Shown here: positions 1 through 6,706 of the stretch, in pieces
Layout of the letters: the number at the start of each line of letters is the position of its first letter
How positions within the stretch are numbered: position 1 is the first letter of the stretch
Assembly (NCBI GenBank): GCA_046047235.1
Contig: JBJOII010000170.1
Coordinates: 1-7,566, forward strand
Reading direction: 5' to 3'
DNA from: JBMTVN01 sp046047235
GTDB taxonomy: Bacteria; Verrucomicrobiota; Verrucomicrobiia; Limisphaerales; JAHDYP01
Length of the DNA: 7,566 nt
Notes under the pieces: generated by a model
Told to the model about the DNA's origin: nothing
Database searches by the model: none
Seen by the model: only the letters and a program-made list of their open reading frames with translations
Program-made: the position numbers and the translations under genes

Positions 1-631
1 AACCCCACTTTACCGACGGTAACGTCACCTGCCAAAAGGCCTGCCAACCACTCGCCCCCAAAGTCAAAGCCGCCTGCTCCTGCTCACTCCCCGTCGCCTG
101 CATCACCGGAATTAACTCCCGCGCCACAAAGGGCACGGTCACAAACACCGTCGCCATCACCATGCCAGGCAATGCAAACAACACCTGAACGTTCCGCTCC
201 AACAACCACCCCCCCCAATATCCCTGCGCCCCAAACAACACCACCAACATCAATCCCGCCACCACCGGCGAAATCGAAAACGGCAAGTCAATCAACGTGA
301 TCAATAATGCCTTCCCCCTGAACTCATACTTCGTAATCGCCCAACTCGCCGCTACCCCAAATACCACGTTCAACGGAACACAACACGCCGACACCGCCAG
401 GGTCAGCACCATCGCCGACCGCGTGTCCGGATGCGTCAAAGCAGCCCATAACAACCCCACACCACCGGAAAACGCCTGCCCAAAAACGTTCACCAAAGGC
501 AGCAATAAAAATATCCCCAGAAAAACACACGCCACCCCGGTCAATGCCACCCGCGCCCACCACGGATCAGCTGTCCCGCCACCACCCCGACCTCCCCCTC
601 CCCGAATTCGCCTGGATACGATGCCCGCCAT
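1..631 (-). CDS. cysW: Sulfate ABC transporter permease CysW, 3' part missing
   Basis: Second inner-membrane permease subunit of the sulfate/thiosulfate importer; in the family it pairs with CysT, takes substrate from the periplasmic binding protein and is driven by the ATPase CysA. I translated the frame by hand: 210 residues are visible and the rest lies beyond the left edge. After a basic, glycine-rich N-terminus (Gly-rich stretch near residues 11-20) come TADPWWARVAL and a first membrane helix. Family hallmarks follow: AITKYEFRGKALL, then LIDLPFSISPVVAGLMLV, then a helix ending GMVMATVFVTVPFVARELIP, then the start of the EAA loop (EQEQAALTLGASGWQAFWQV) that docks on the ATPase. The ATG at 631 lies three bases after the cysT stop and has a good ribosome binding site, so the two genes are co-transcribed and probably translationally coupled. 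Family assignment is very secure. Confidence 0.95.
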   Translation of the reverse strand, partial: MAGIVSRRIRGGGGRGGGGTADPWWARVALTGVACVFLGIFLLLPLVNVFGQAFSGGVGLLWAALTHPDTRSAMVLTLAVSACCVPLNVVFGVAASWAITKYEFRGKALLITLIDLPFSISPVVAGLMLVVLFGAQGYWGGWLLERNVQVLFALPGMVMATVFVTVPFVARELIPVMQATGSEQEQAALTLGASGWQAFWQVTLPSVKWG

Positions 632-634
632 ATT

Positions 635-641
635 TCACCTC
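635..641 (-). promoter_or_regulatory. Shine-Dalgarno of cysW overlapping the cysT stop
   Basis: On the - strand GAGGTGA contains the cysT stop codon TGA and stands a few bases before the cysW ATG. It is the strongest ribosome binding site seen in this operon. Its overlap with the upstream stop suggests that ribosomes ending cysT start cysW directly, which would keep the two permease subunits near 1:1. Confidence 0.6.
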
Positions 642-1489
642 GCAATCCGACTCGCCCACCGCTCCACCACATTCACCCCCGCAAGTAACACAAACGATAT
701 CACCAGCAAAACCATCGAAATCGCCACCGCCCCCAGGGTGTTGAATTCCTCCAGCCGAATCACCACCAGCAAAGGCGCAATCTCAGTCCGAAACGGCGCG
801 TTCCCAGCTATGAATATCACGGAACCATACTCGCCAATCGCCCGCGCAAACGCCAAAGCAAACCCAGTCAATACCGCCGGCAATAAGGTCGGCATCACCA
901 CCGTAAAAAAGGTCCGCACCCGCCCCGCACCCAAAGTCGCAGCCGCCTCCTCCACATCCCCCTCAAACCCAGCCAACACCGGCTGTAATGTCCTCACCAC
1001 AAAAGGCAATCCCACAAAGGTCAACACCAACACCACCCCCGCCCGCGTATACGCCCCCTCAAAACCCCACGGCACCAGAAATCGCCCCAACCATCCACCC
1101 CCGGAAAATAAATCCGCCAAGGTCAAACCCGCCACCGCCGTCGGTAACGCAAATGGAAAATCCACCAACGCATCCAAAAAGCGCCTGCCCGGAAACTGAT
1201 ACCGCACCAACACCCACGCCACCACAGTCCCAAATACCGCATTGATCAAAGCCGCCAGAAAAGAACTCCCAAATGTCAGCCGATAAGCCGCCAATGCCCG
1301 CTCGTTCAACGCCAACGCCCGAAACTCACCCCAATCCAATTCTCCCGCCCTCATGCATAACGCCCCAATCGGCACCAACACCACCAACCCCAAATACAAC
1401 AAGGTGGTCCCCATGGTCAGCCCAAACCCCGGTAACACCCGCCCCGACCGCCTCACCCCCACCCCCAAATTGTCAGCCGCTTCTCTCAT
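635..1489 (-). CDS. cysT: Sulfate ABC transporter permease CysT (CysU)
   Basis: First membrane permease of the sulfate/thiosulfate importer, inner membrane, partner of CysW. From the ATG at 1489 it is 284 residues, a normal length for CysT. The N-terminus carries RVLPGF followed by a hydrophobic helix, as in the Escherichia coli protein. Other family blocks are RYQFPGRRFLDALVDFPFAL continuing into PTAVAGLTLADLF (residues about 97-128), PFVVRTLQPVL, the EAA cytoplasmic loop (EEAAATLGAGRVRTFFTVVM, about 180-199) and ARAIGEYGSVIFIAGN (about 216-230). A GTG at 1498 in the same frame would overlap the sbp stop by four bases (GTGA) and is a reasonable alternative start. I prefer the ATG because GGGGAG lies eight bases before it, but GGAG also fits the GTG. 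Family call very secure; start uncertain by three codons. Confidence 0.94.
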   Translation of the reverse strand: MREAADNLGVGVRRSGRVLPGFGLTMGTTLLYLGLVVLVPIGALCMRAGELDWGEFRALALNERALAAYRLTFGSSFLAALINAVFGTVVAWVLVRYQFPGRRFLDALVDFPFALPTAVAGLTLADLFSGGGWLGRFLVPWGFEGAYTRAGVVLVLTFVGLPFVVRTLQPVLAGFEGDVEEAAATLGAGRVRTFFTVVMPTLLPAVLTGFALAFARAIGEYGSVIFIAGNAPFRTEIAPLLVVIRLEEFNTLGAVAISMVLLVISFVLLAGVNVVERWASRIAR

Positions 1490-1494
1490 GCACC

Positions 1495-2574
1495 TCACTC
1501 CCCACTCCGCCCCACCCCCACCCCAAATAAACGGTCAAAACTTCCCCCATCCGCAAAATGCTTCTCGTGCGCCATACCCCACCCCCCAAAACTCTCATCC
1601 ACAGTCAATAATCGTAACTCCGGAAAAAGCCCCCGGTGCCGCGCCAATACCGACTCCACCCGCGGACGAAAATAATGCCGCGCCGCCAACTCCTGAGCCG
1701 GCTCCGAATACAAAAACTCCACATACGCCGTCGCAACCTCCATCGTCCCCCGCCGCTTCGCCACCCGCTCCACCACCGCCACAGGCGGCTCCGCCAAAAT
1801 ACTCACCGAAGGCACCACCACCTCCACCTCCCCCTTCGCTACCCCCCTCGCCGCCAAATACGCCTCGCTCTCCCATGTCACCAATACATCCCCCACCCCT
1901 CGCCTCAAAAACGTCGTCGCCGCACCCCTCGCCCCAGAATCCCAAACCGGCACATTCCCCAGCACCCGCCCCACAAACGCTTCCACAGCCCGCTCATCCC
2001 CAGCAAATCGCTCCACCCCATAACCCCACAAAGCTAAATAATTCCACCGCGCACCCCCACTCGTCCGCGGATTAGGCATCACTACACTCACCCCACCACG
2101 CTCCAAGTCTCCCCAGTCCAAAACGCCCTTCGGATTCCCCGCCCGCACCAGAAACACAATCGTCGACGTATAAGGCGCACTCCGAAACGGTAACCGCTCC
2201 TGCCAATCCGCCCCCAACCACCCACCCAAACGCGCAATCGCATCAATGTCATACGCCAAAGCCAAGGTCACCACGTCCGCCGGTAACCCATACACAACCG
2301 ACCTCGCCTGCTTGCCACTCCCCCCATGCGATTGCATCACCTCTACCTCACCACCACCACCCCCCCTCCAGTGCTCTCGAAATAATACGTTATACTCCCC
2401 ATAAAAACCCCGCGTCGCATCATACGAAGCATTCAAGATCTTGACCCCGCCACACACACCCACCACCCCCAAAAACCACCAGCACAACACCCAAACCACC
2501 CAAGCAAATACACCCCTCCCACCCCGGCTCCCCAAGGACTCTCCACCCAATCCACTCGCACAACTCTCTCTCAT
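1495..2574 (-). CDS. sbp: Periplasmic sulfate-binding protein (Sbp/CysP family)
   Basis: Extracytoplasmic solute-binding protein that captures sulfate and delivers it to CysT/CysW. With the ATG at 2574 it has 359 residues. An N-terminal basic and glycine-rich stretch is followed by a Trp-rich hydrophobic segment (about residues 22-40) acting as signal peptide or anchor; Cys41 could be a lipobox cysteine, though VGVC is not a canonical lipobox. The mature part is textbook Sbp: ILNASYDATRGFYGEYN, QSHGGSGKQAR (about 81-91), ADVVTLALAYDIDAIA (about 99-114), SAPYTSTIVFLVRAGNPKG (132-150), PNPRTSGGARWNYLALWGY (167-185) and DSGARGAATTF (212-222). The frame stays open to a GTG at 2643, but that would translate through an AT-rich inverted-repeat island. 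The ATG at 2574 is preceded by AAAGGAAG, about 13 bases away, which is slightly long. First gene of the importer operon. Confidence 0.94.
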   Translation of the reverse strand: MRESCASGLGGESLGSRGGRGVFAWVVWVLCWWFLGVVGVCGGVKILNASYDATRGFYGEYNVLFREHWRGGGGGEVEVMQSHGGSGKQARSVVYGLPADVVTLALAYDIDAIARLGGWLGADWQERLPFRSAPYTSTIVFLVRAGNPKGVLDWGDLERGGVSVVMPNPRTSGGARWNYLALWGYGVERFAGDERAVEAFVGRVLGNVPVWDSGARGAATTFLRRGVGDVLVTWESEAYLAARGVAKGEVEVVVPSVSILAEPPVAVVERVAKRRGTMEVATAYVEFLYSEPAQELAARHYFRPRVESVLARHRGLFPELRLLTVDESFGGWGMAHEKHFADGGSFDRLFGVGVGRSGE

Positions 2575-2594
2575 CCAAAAACCCAGTCTTCCTT

Positions 2595-2630
2595 TAAACA
2601 TTATTATGTCAATCATAATTGTCATGTTTA
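2595..2630 (-). promoter_or_regulatory. Nested inverted repeats, likely operator/promoter of the sulfate operon
   Basis: A 36-base AT-rich island in GC-rich DNA, directly upstream of sbp. Outer arms TAAACAT (2595-2601) and ATGTTTA (2624-2630) are perfect complements. Inside them ATTATG (2603-2608) and CATAAT (2614-2619) form a second perfect pair around TCAAT. On the - strand TATGAT (2617-2612) is a good -10 candidate and TTGACA (2612-2607) a perfect -35 hexamer, but neither has a convincing partner at standard spacing. Together this suggests a regulator-dependent promoter, plausibly responding to sulfur supply. The regulator is unknown. Confidence 0.5.
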
Positions 2631-2698
2631 GACCGGGCGCCACCTAAACCCATACCCCCAATACGCCCCCCAACCCCGCCACGCCATAGAAATTAAAC

Positions 2699-2727
2699 TT
2701 TAACCCACGCTAACCCGAAATTAGACT
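2699..2727 (+). promoter_or_regulatory. Possible promoter of the PfkB kinase gene
   Basis: TTTAAC (2699-2704) and TAGACT (2722-2727) are separated by 17 bases, the standard spacing for a housekeeping sigma factor, in the divergent gap between the sulfate operon and the kinase. The hexamers match the consensus only moderately. Transcription would start near 2734, giving a leader of about 30 bases; no strong Shine-Dalgarno is visible before the kinase ATG. The rest of the gap (2631-2698) shows nothing else I can support. Confidence 0.35.
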
Positions 2728-2763
2728 CCGCGGACGCCCACTAAGACACCGGGCCCCCAGACC

Positions 2764-3804
2764 ATGAAGAAAGCCCCTTCCATAGCCCGTAAAGGGCTCC
2801 TCGCCGGAGGCAACTGGATCATCGACCAAGTCAAGCAGGTCGACGTCTACCCCAGCCCCGAAACGCTGGCCAATATCCTGTCCCAAAAACAAGGCACCGG
2901 CGGCGGCCCCTATAACGTCCTCGTCAACCTCGCCAAACTCGGCGCACCCTTCCCCCTCTCCGGCGCCGGCCTCGTCGGTAAAGACGCCCTCGGTCAGGAA
3001 ATCCTCAAGGACTGCAAAAAACACAAAATTGATACCCGCTACCTCAAACCAACCCCCGCCGCCGACACCTCCTATACCGACGTCATGACGGAGCCCAAAG
3101 GGGGCCGCCGCACGTTCTTCCACTACCGCGGCGCAAACGCCCTCTGGGACGGCAAAGACATCGACTTCTCCAAGCATAAAGCCCGCATCTTCCACCTCGG
3201 CTACCTCCTCCTGCTCGATGCCCTCGATACCCCCGACCGGAAATGGGGCACCAAAGCAGCCGGCCTGCTCGCCGCAGCCCAGGAAGCCGGCATGAAAACC
3301 AGCCTCGACGTCGTCAGCGAAGATAGCGACCGCTTCGTCAAAGTCGTCACCCCCGCACTCCAATACGTCGACTACTGCATCATCAATGAATTCGAAGCCG
3401 GAAAAATCACCGGATTCAAACTCCGCGATGCCGACGGGAAACTCAACCCCGTGTTCCTCCGCCACGCCGCCGGCGCCATCCTCCAGCTCGGTGTCCGTGA
3501 ACTCGTCGCCATCCACTTCCCCGAAGGCAGCTTCCTCCGCACCCGCAAAGGTGAAGACCATAGCCGGATGTCCCTAAACGTCCCCGCCAAACACATCGCC
3601 GGAACCGCAGGAGCCGGCGACGCCTTCTGCGCCGGCATGCTCCTCGGCCTCCACGAAGAATGGAACCTCGGCGATGCCCTGCAACTCGGCGTCTGCGCAG
3701 GAGCCGCCGCCCTCTTCGACAGCACCTGCACCGCCAGTATGCTGCCGCTCAAAAAGACCCTCGAGCTGAGCAAGAAGTTCCGCCCCAGAAAACCCATCGA
3801 ATAA
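2764..3804 (+). CDS. PfkB-family carbohydrate kinase (ribokinase-like)
   Basis: ATP-dependent sugar or nucleoside kinase of the PfkB/ribokinase superfamily, cytoplasmic, 346 residues, a typical length. N-terminal GGN (15-17) with Asp21 matches the sugar-binding start of the fold. TGGGPYNVLVNLAKLG (45-60) is the first PfkB signature, followed by GLVGKDALGQEIL. N-E-F-E (208-211) fits the NxxE magnesium motif, and GTAGAGDAFCAGMLLG (280-295) is the second signature, with GAGD holding the anion hole and catalytic Asp286. All catalytic elements are intact. The substrate cannot be named: PYN replaces the usual ribokinase AN in signature 1. It is the only large + strand gene, divergent from sbp and convergent with efp, so it is probably transcribed alone. 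Its codons end mostly in C, following the strand skew and not suggesting transfer. Confidence 0.88.
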   Translation: MKKAPSIARKGLLAGGNWIIDQVKQVDVYPSPETLANILSQKQGTGGGPYNVLVNLAKLGAPFPLSGAGLVGKDALGQEILKDCKKHKIDTRYLKPTPAADTSYTDVMTEPKGGRRTFFHYRGANALWDGKDIDFSKHKARIFHLGYLLLLDALDTPDRKWGTKAAGLLAAAQEAGMKTSLDVVSEDSDRFVKVVTPALQYVDYCIINEFEAGKITGFKLRDADGKLNPVFLRHAAGAILQLGVRELVAIHFPEGSFLRTRKGEDHSRMSLNVPAKHIAGTAGAGDAFCAGMLLGLHEEWNLGDALQLGVCAGAAALFDSTCTASMLPLKKTLELSKKFRPRKPIE

Positions 3805-3832
3805 AAAAACCACCGCCCTCAGGGACGGTGGT
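3803..3832 (-). terminator. Rho-independent terminator of efp, overlapping the kinase stop
   Basis: ACCACCG (3809-3815) and CGGTGGT (3826-3832) form a perfect 7-bp stem. Read on the - strand the stem is followed by a run of seven T (3809-3803), the classic intrinsic terminator layout, about 45 bases past the efp stop. On the + strand there is no T run, so it should act mainly for efp. The T run overlaps the TAA stop of the convergent kinase gene (3802-3804). Confidence 0.8.
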
Positions 3833-3876
3833 CTAAATGGTTCTAACCGAGAGATGCCTGAGCCCGGAAACGGAAA

Positions 3877-4437
3877 TCAGGCCCTTTCCATATACTTGCC
3901 CGTGCGGGTGTCGATCTTCAGCTTCTCACCCGTCTTGATGAAAAGCGGAGCCTGAATCGTAATCCCAGTCTCCAAGGTCACGGTCTTCTGCACGTTCGTG
4001 GCCGAATCCCCCTTCAAACCTTCAGGAGCATCCGTCACTTCCAGAATGACACTGGCCGGCAACTCAATCGAAACGGCCTTGTCCTCGACAAAAGTCACCG
4101 TCACAGCACCATTCTCTACCATGAAGTTCTTGGTGTCCCCAACCACCTCAGGAGTCAAACTCACCGTGTCAAAGGTCTCAGGATCCGTAAACACGTAGTC
4201 CTCACCATCCTGATAGCTATACTCCATCTTGCGCGTCTGCATCGGTACCACCTCCACCTTCTCCGTGGAACTGAAACGAACATCCGCCGATTTGCCCGTC
4301 TTCAAACTGCGCAAAATCACCTGCACAAAAGCCCGCAAGTTGCCTGGCGTCCGGTGCTGCATTTCCAGAATAACACACACGTCGCCGTTGTAGAGGATCG
4401 CCATCCCCTTCCGAAGATCGTTCGCTGAAGCTGCCAT
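3877..4437 (-). CDS. efp: Translation elongation factor P
   Basis: EF-P binds between the P and E sites of the ribosome and rescues stalling at polyproline stretches. From the ATG at 4437 it has 186 residues, the normal full length; a TTG two codons upstream is in frame but less likely. The three beta-barrel domains are complete. The N-terminal KOW-like domain contains ANDLRKGMAILYNGDVCVIL, the OB domain includes MEYSYQDGEDYVFTDPETFD, and the C-terminal S1-like domain holds GDSATNVQKTVTLETGITIQ and ends KLKIDTRTGKYMERA. The tip of the domain I loop reads HRTPGNLRAF, so Asn33 takes the place of the lysine (E. coli type) or arginine (Pseudomonas type) that is modified and reaches the peptidyl-transferase centre. 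It lies 105 bases downstream of the fused glyA gene on the same strand and has its own terminator. Confidence 0.96.
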   Translation of the reverse strand: MAASANDLRKGMAILYNGDVCVILEMQHRTPGNLRAFVQVILRSLKTGKSADVRFSSTEKVEVVPMQTRKMEYSYQDGEDYVFTDPETFDTVSLTPEVVGDTKNFMVENGAVTVTFVEDKAVSIELPASVILEVTDAPEGLKGDSATNVQKTVTLETGITIQAPLFIKTGEKLKIDTRTGKYMERA

Positions 4438-4488
4438 AATCAAAAAAATTGTCTCTGCTACCTTTATCTCGTCGACCGAGGAACGGCG

Positions 4489-4516
4489 AACCTAGTCCAC
4501 CACCCCCCGATTGCAA
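4489..4516 (-). promoter_or_regulatory. Candidate efp promoter
   Basis: On the - strand TTGCAA (4516-4511) and TAGGTT (4494-4489) stand 16 bases apart in the gap between glyA and efp. This would give a leader of about 45 bases. Matches to consensus are partial, and no clear Shine-Dalgarno precedes efp. I see no terminator after glyA, so efp could also be read through from upstream. Confidence 0.25.
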
Positions 4517-4542
4517 GCACCAAACAAGGTCCGTAACCCCAA

Positions 4543-6705
4543 TCAGGACGGTAACGGAAAACCCGCCGTCAACTCCCGAACCCGACCCCGAACACGCTTC
4601 ACCGCCTCCGCATTCTCCACATCCAACAGCACCTCGCTGATCATATCAGCAATCGCCGCCATCTCAGGCTCCTTCATGCCCCGCGTCGTCACCGCCGGCG
4701 TCCCCAAACGAATCCCACTCGCCTCAAACGGAGACCGCGTCTCAAAGGGAATCGTGTTCTTGTTCACCGTGATCCCCGCCCCGTCCAACGCAATCTGCGA
4801 AACCTTGCCCGTCAAACCACGCGCACCCACGTCCACCAGCATCAAATGATTGTCCGTCCCCCCACTCACCAACCGGAAACCATTGCGAGTCATCCCCTGA
4901 GCCAAAGCCCCCGCATTCGCCACAACCTGCCGCTGGTAGTCCCTGAAACCCGGCTGCAACGCCTCGTGAAAACAAACAGCCTTCGCCGCAATCACATGCA
5001 TCAATGGCCCCCCCTGAATCCCCGGGAACATCTGCGAATCAATCGCCTTGGCATGCTCCGCCCCGCATAAAACCAACCCCCCACGCGGCCCCCTCAAGGT
5101 CTTGTGCGTCGTAGTCGTCACAAAATCCGCATGACCAACCGGACTCGGATGCACCCCGGCAGCCACCAATCCCGCAATGTGGGCAATGTCCGCCAACAAA
5201 TACGCCCCCACAGACCTCGCAATCTCACCCATCCGCGCAAAATCAATCACCCGCGGATACGCACTCGCCCCCACCGTGATCATCTGCGGCCGATGCTCCT
5301 CCGCCTGCTTCGCCAACTCATCGTAGTCAATCAGCTCCTGCTCCCGGCTCACCCCGTAATGCACCACCTCAAAAAAACGACCGGAAAAATTCACCTTGTT
5401 CCCGTGCGTCAAATGCCCGCCATGACTCAAATCCATCGTCAGTAGCTTGTCCCCAGGCTTCAACACCGCAAAATACACCCCCATGTTCGCACCACTGCCC
5501 GAGTGCGGCTGGACATTCGCATGCTCCGCCCCAAATAGCCGCTTCGCCCGGTCAATCGCCAACTGCTCGGCCACATCCACTTCCTCACACCCACCATACC
5601 AACGCTTCCGGGGATACCCCTCAGCATACTTGTTCGTCAAAACCGACCCCTGCGCCTCCATCACCGCCCGACTCGTGAAGTTCTCGCTCGCAATCAGCTC
5701 AATGTTCTCCGTCTGCCGACGCTCCTCACGCACCAACACATCCCCAATCTCAGGGTCCACCTGCGCCACCCGTCGCACCCCGCCTGCCTCCATCTTCGAT
5801 ACCCGACGCTCATGCCGTCCCCCCTCAAACCGCGCCGCAATAAACGCGCTCACCACCCCACCCACATCCTCCCCACTCACGCTGTCAGCCCCCAGGCACA
5901 ACACGTTCGCATCATTGTGCTGGCGAGCCAGCGTCGCCACGGCCGCCGTCGCCGCCAAAGCCGCCCGAATCCCCGATACCTTGTTCGCCGCAATGCTCAT
6001 ACCCACCCCCGTCTTGCAGCACAAAATCCCCAAATCATGCTCCCCAACCGCAACCTTCCGCGCCACCGGCAACGCGTAATCCGGATAGTCCGCCGAGTCA
6101 GCACTGTGAACCCCGAAATCCACCACACCACACCCGGCCGCCTGCAAAGCCTTCTTTACAGCCTCCTTCAACTCATAACCCGCGTGATCCGCCCCCAAAG
6201 CCACACTCAGGGCCCTCGATGTCGATTGTGCGTCGTCAGTCATGTTCTCTGTCTGGTCTATAAACTTCAATATCCCCGCTATACCCCTCTCAATCTGGGC
6301 CCGGCAGGCCATGTAAACCTCCAACGAACCCCCAATCGGATCCGCAATGTCCTTCTCATAAGGCTCCAGCTGATCCTCAAATTCTCGCACCAAAAACGTC
6401 TTCTCCGCCGCATGCGGATACAACAACGTCACCCCCTCCACATGCCCCCGCGTCATCCCAAAGATATACGTCGCCGAATTCACCAGCTCCGCAGTCAACA
6501 TCCGACTTCGAAACCCACCCAAATCCACCCCCAACTCCCGCAATGCCCGCACAGCATGACCGCTCGGCGGCTGGCCGTTCACCGCTCCCAACCCGGCAGA
6601 AATCACTCGATAGTCTCCACGCCCGCTCACTGCCTGCCGAAACAACCCCTCCGCCATAGGGCTGCGACACACGTTGCCGGTGCAAACGAATAATATGGTC
6701 TTCAT
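4543..6705 (-). CDS. Three-enzyme fusion: LMW protein tyrosine phosphatase - RpiB - serine hydroxymethyltransferase
   Basis: One uninterrupted 720-codon frame encodes three complete enzymes. Numbering is from the ATG at 6705; a TTG three codons earlier is possible. Residues 1-154: low-molecular-weight phosphatase, P-loop CTGNVCRS with catalytic Cys8 and Arg14, general acid Asp122 in DP. Residues 155-304: ribose-5-phosphate isomerase B, with GADHAGYE (Asp173, His174), CCKTGVGMSIAANK (catalytic-type Cys230) and His263 in HNDAN. Residues 305-720: serine hydroxymethyltransferase, with NIELIASENFTS, HGGHLTHG and the PLP lysine Lys535 in TTTTHKTLRGPRGG. It converts serine and tetrahydrofolate to glycine and methylene-THF. 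No domain lacks a key residue. Methionines at the natural starts of RpiB (6243) and GlyA (5793) remain at the joints with almost no linker, as if stop codons were lost from an operon. Separate internal starts cannot be excluded, although no strong ribosome binding sites precede them. Domain calls are secure; that one polypeptide is made is inference. Confidence 0.92.
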   Translation of the reverse strand: MKTILFVCTGNVCRSPMAEGLFRQAVSGRGDYRVISAGLGAVNGQPPSGHAVRALRELGVDLGGFRSRMLTAELVNSATYIFGMTRGHVEGVTLLYPHAAEKTFLVREFEDQLEPYEKDIADPIGGSLEVYMACRAQIERGIAGILKFIDQTENMTDDAQSTSRALSVALGADHAGYELKEAVKKALQAAGCGVVDFGVHSADSADYPDYALPVARKVAVGEHDLGILCCKTGVGMSIAANKVSGIRAALAATAAVATLARQHNDANVLCLGADSVSGEDVGGVVSAFIAARFEGGRHERRVSKMEAGGVRRVAQVDPEIGDVLVREERRQTENIELIASENFTSRAVMEAQGSVLTNKYAEGYPRKRWYGGCEEVDVAEQLAIDRAKRLFGAEHANVQPHSGSGANMGVYFAVLKPGDKLLTMDLSHGGHLTHGNKVNFSGRFFEVVHYGVSREQELIDYDELAKQAEEHRPQMITVGASAYPRVIDFARMGEIARSVGAYLLADIAHIAGLVAAGVHPSPVGHADFVTTTTHKTLRGPRGGLVLCGAEHAKAIDSQMFPGIQGGPLMHVIAAKAVCFHEALQPGFRDYQRQVVANAGALAQGMTRNGFRLVSGGTDNHLMLVDVGARGLTGKVSQIALDGAGITVNKNTIPFETRSPFEASGIRLGTPAVTTRGMKEPEMAAIADMISEVLLDVENAEAVKRVRGRVRELTAGFPLPS

Positions 6706-6706
6706 T

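Noticed and set aside
297..1199. 300-codon + strand open frame
   Set aside because: It is rich in Thr, Pro, Ala and Asn, has no recognisable domain and lies opposite cysW and cysT, which match their families over their whole length.
1595..1945. Glycine-rich - strand frame within sbp
   Set aside because: Low-complexity out-of-frame shadow of sbp with no domain.
1353..2075. 240-codon proline-rich + strand frame opposite sbp and cysT
   Set aside because: The proline content comes from the C-rich + strand; the - strand frame is a clear sulfate-binding protein.
1440..2560. Many short CCACC and CACCCC runs suggesting a repeat array
   Set aside because: They are irregular in spacing and fall in codons of sbp and cysT; no CRISPR or tandem unit is present.
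2710..3561. 283-codon - strand frame opposite the kinase
   Set aside because: It is the mirror of the kinase gene: Glu-, Asp- and Gly-rich because of the C-ending codons opposite, with no family motif.
5812..6693. 293-codon + strand frame rich in Arg, His and Pro
   Set aside because: It lies opposite the phosphatase and RpiB domains, which have all catalytic residues, and shows no domain itself.
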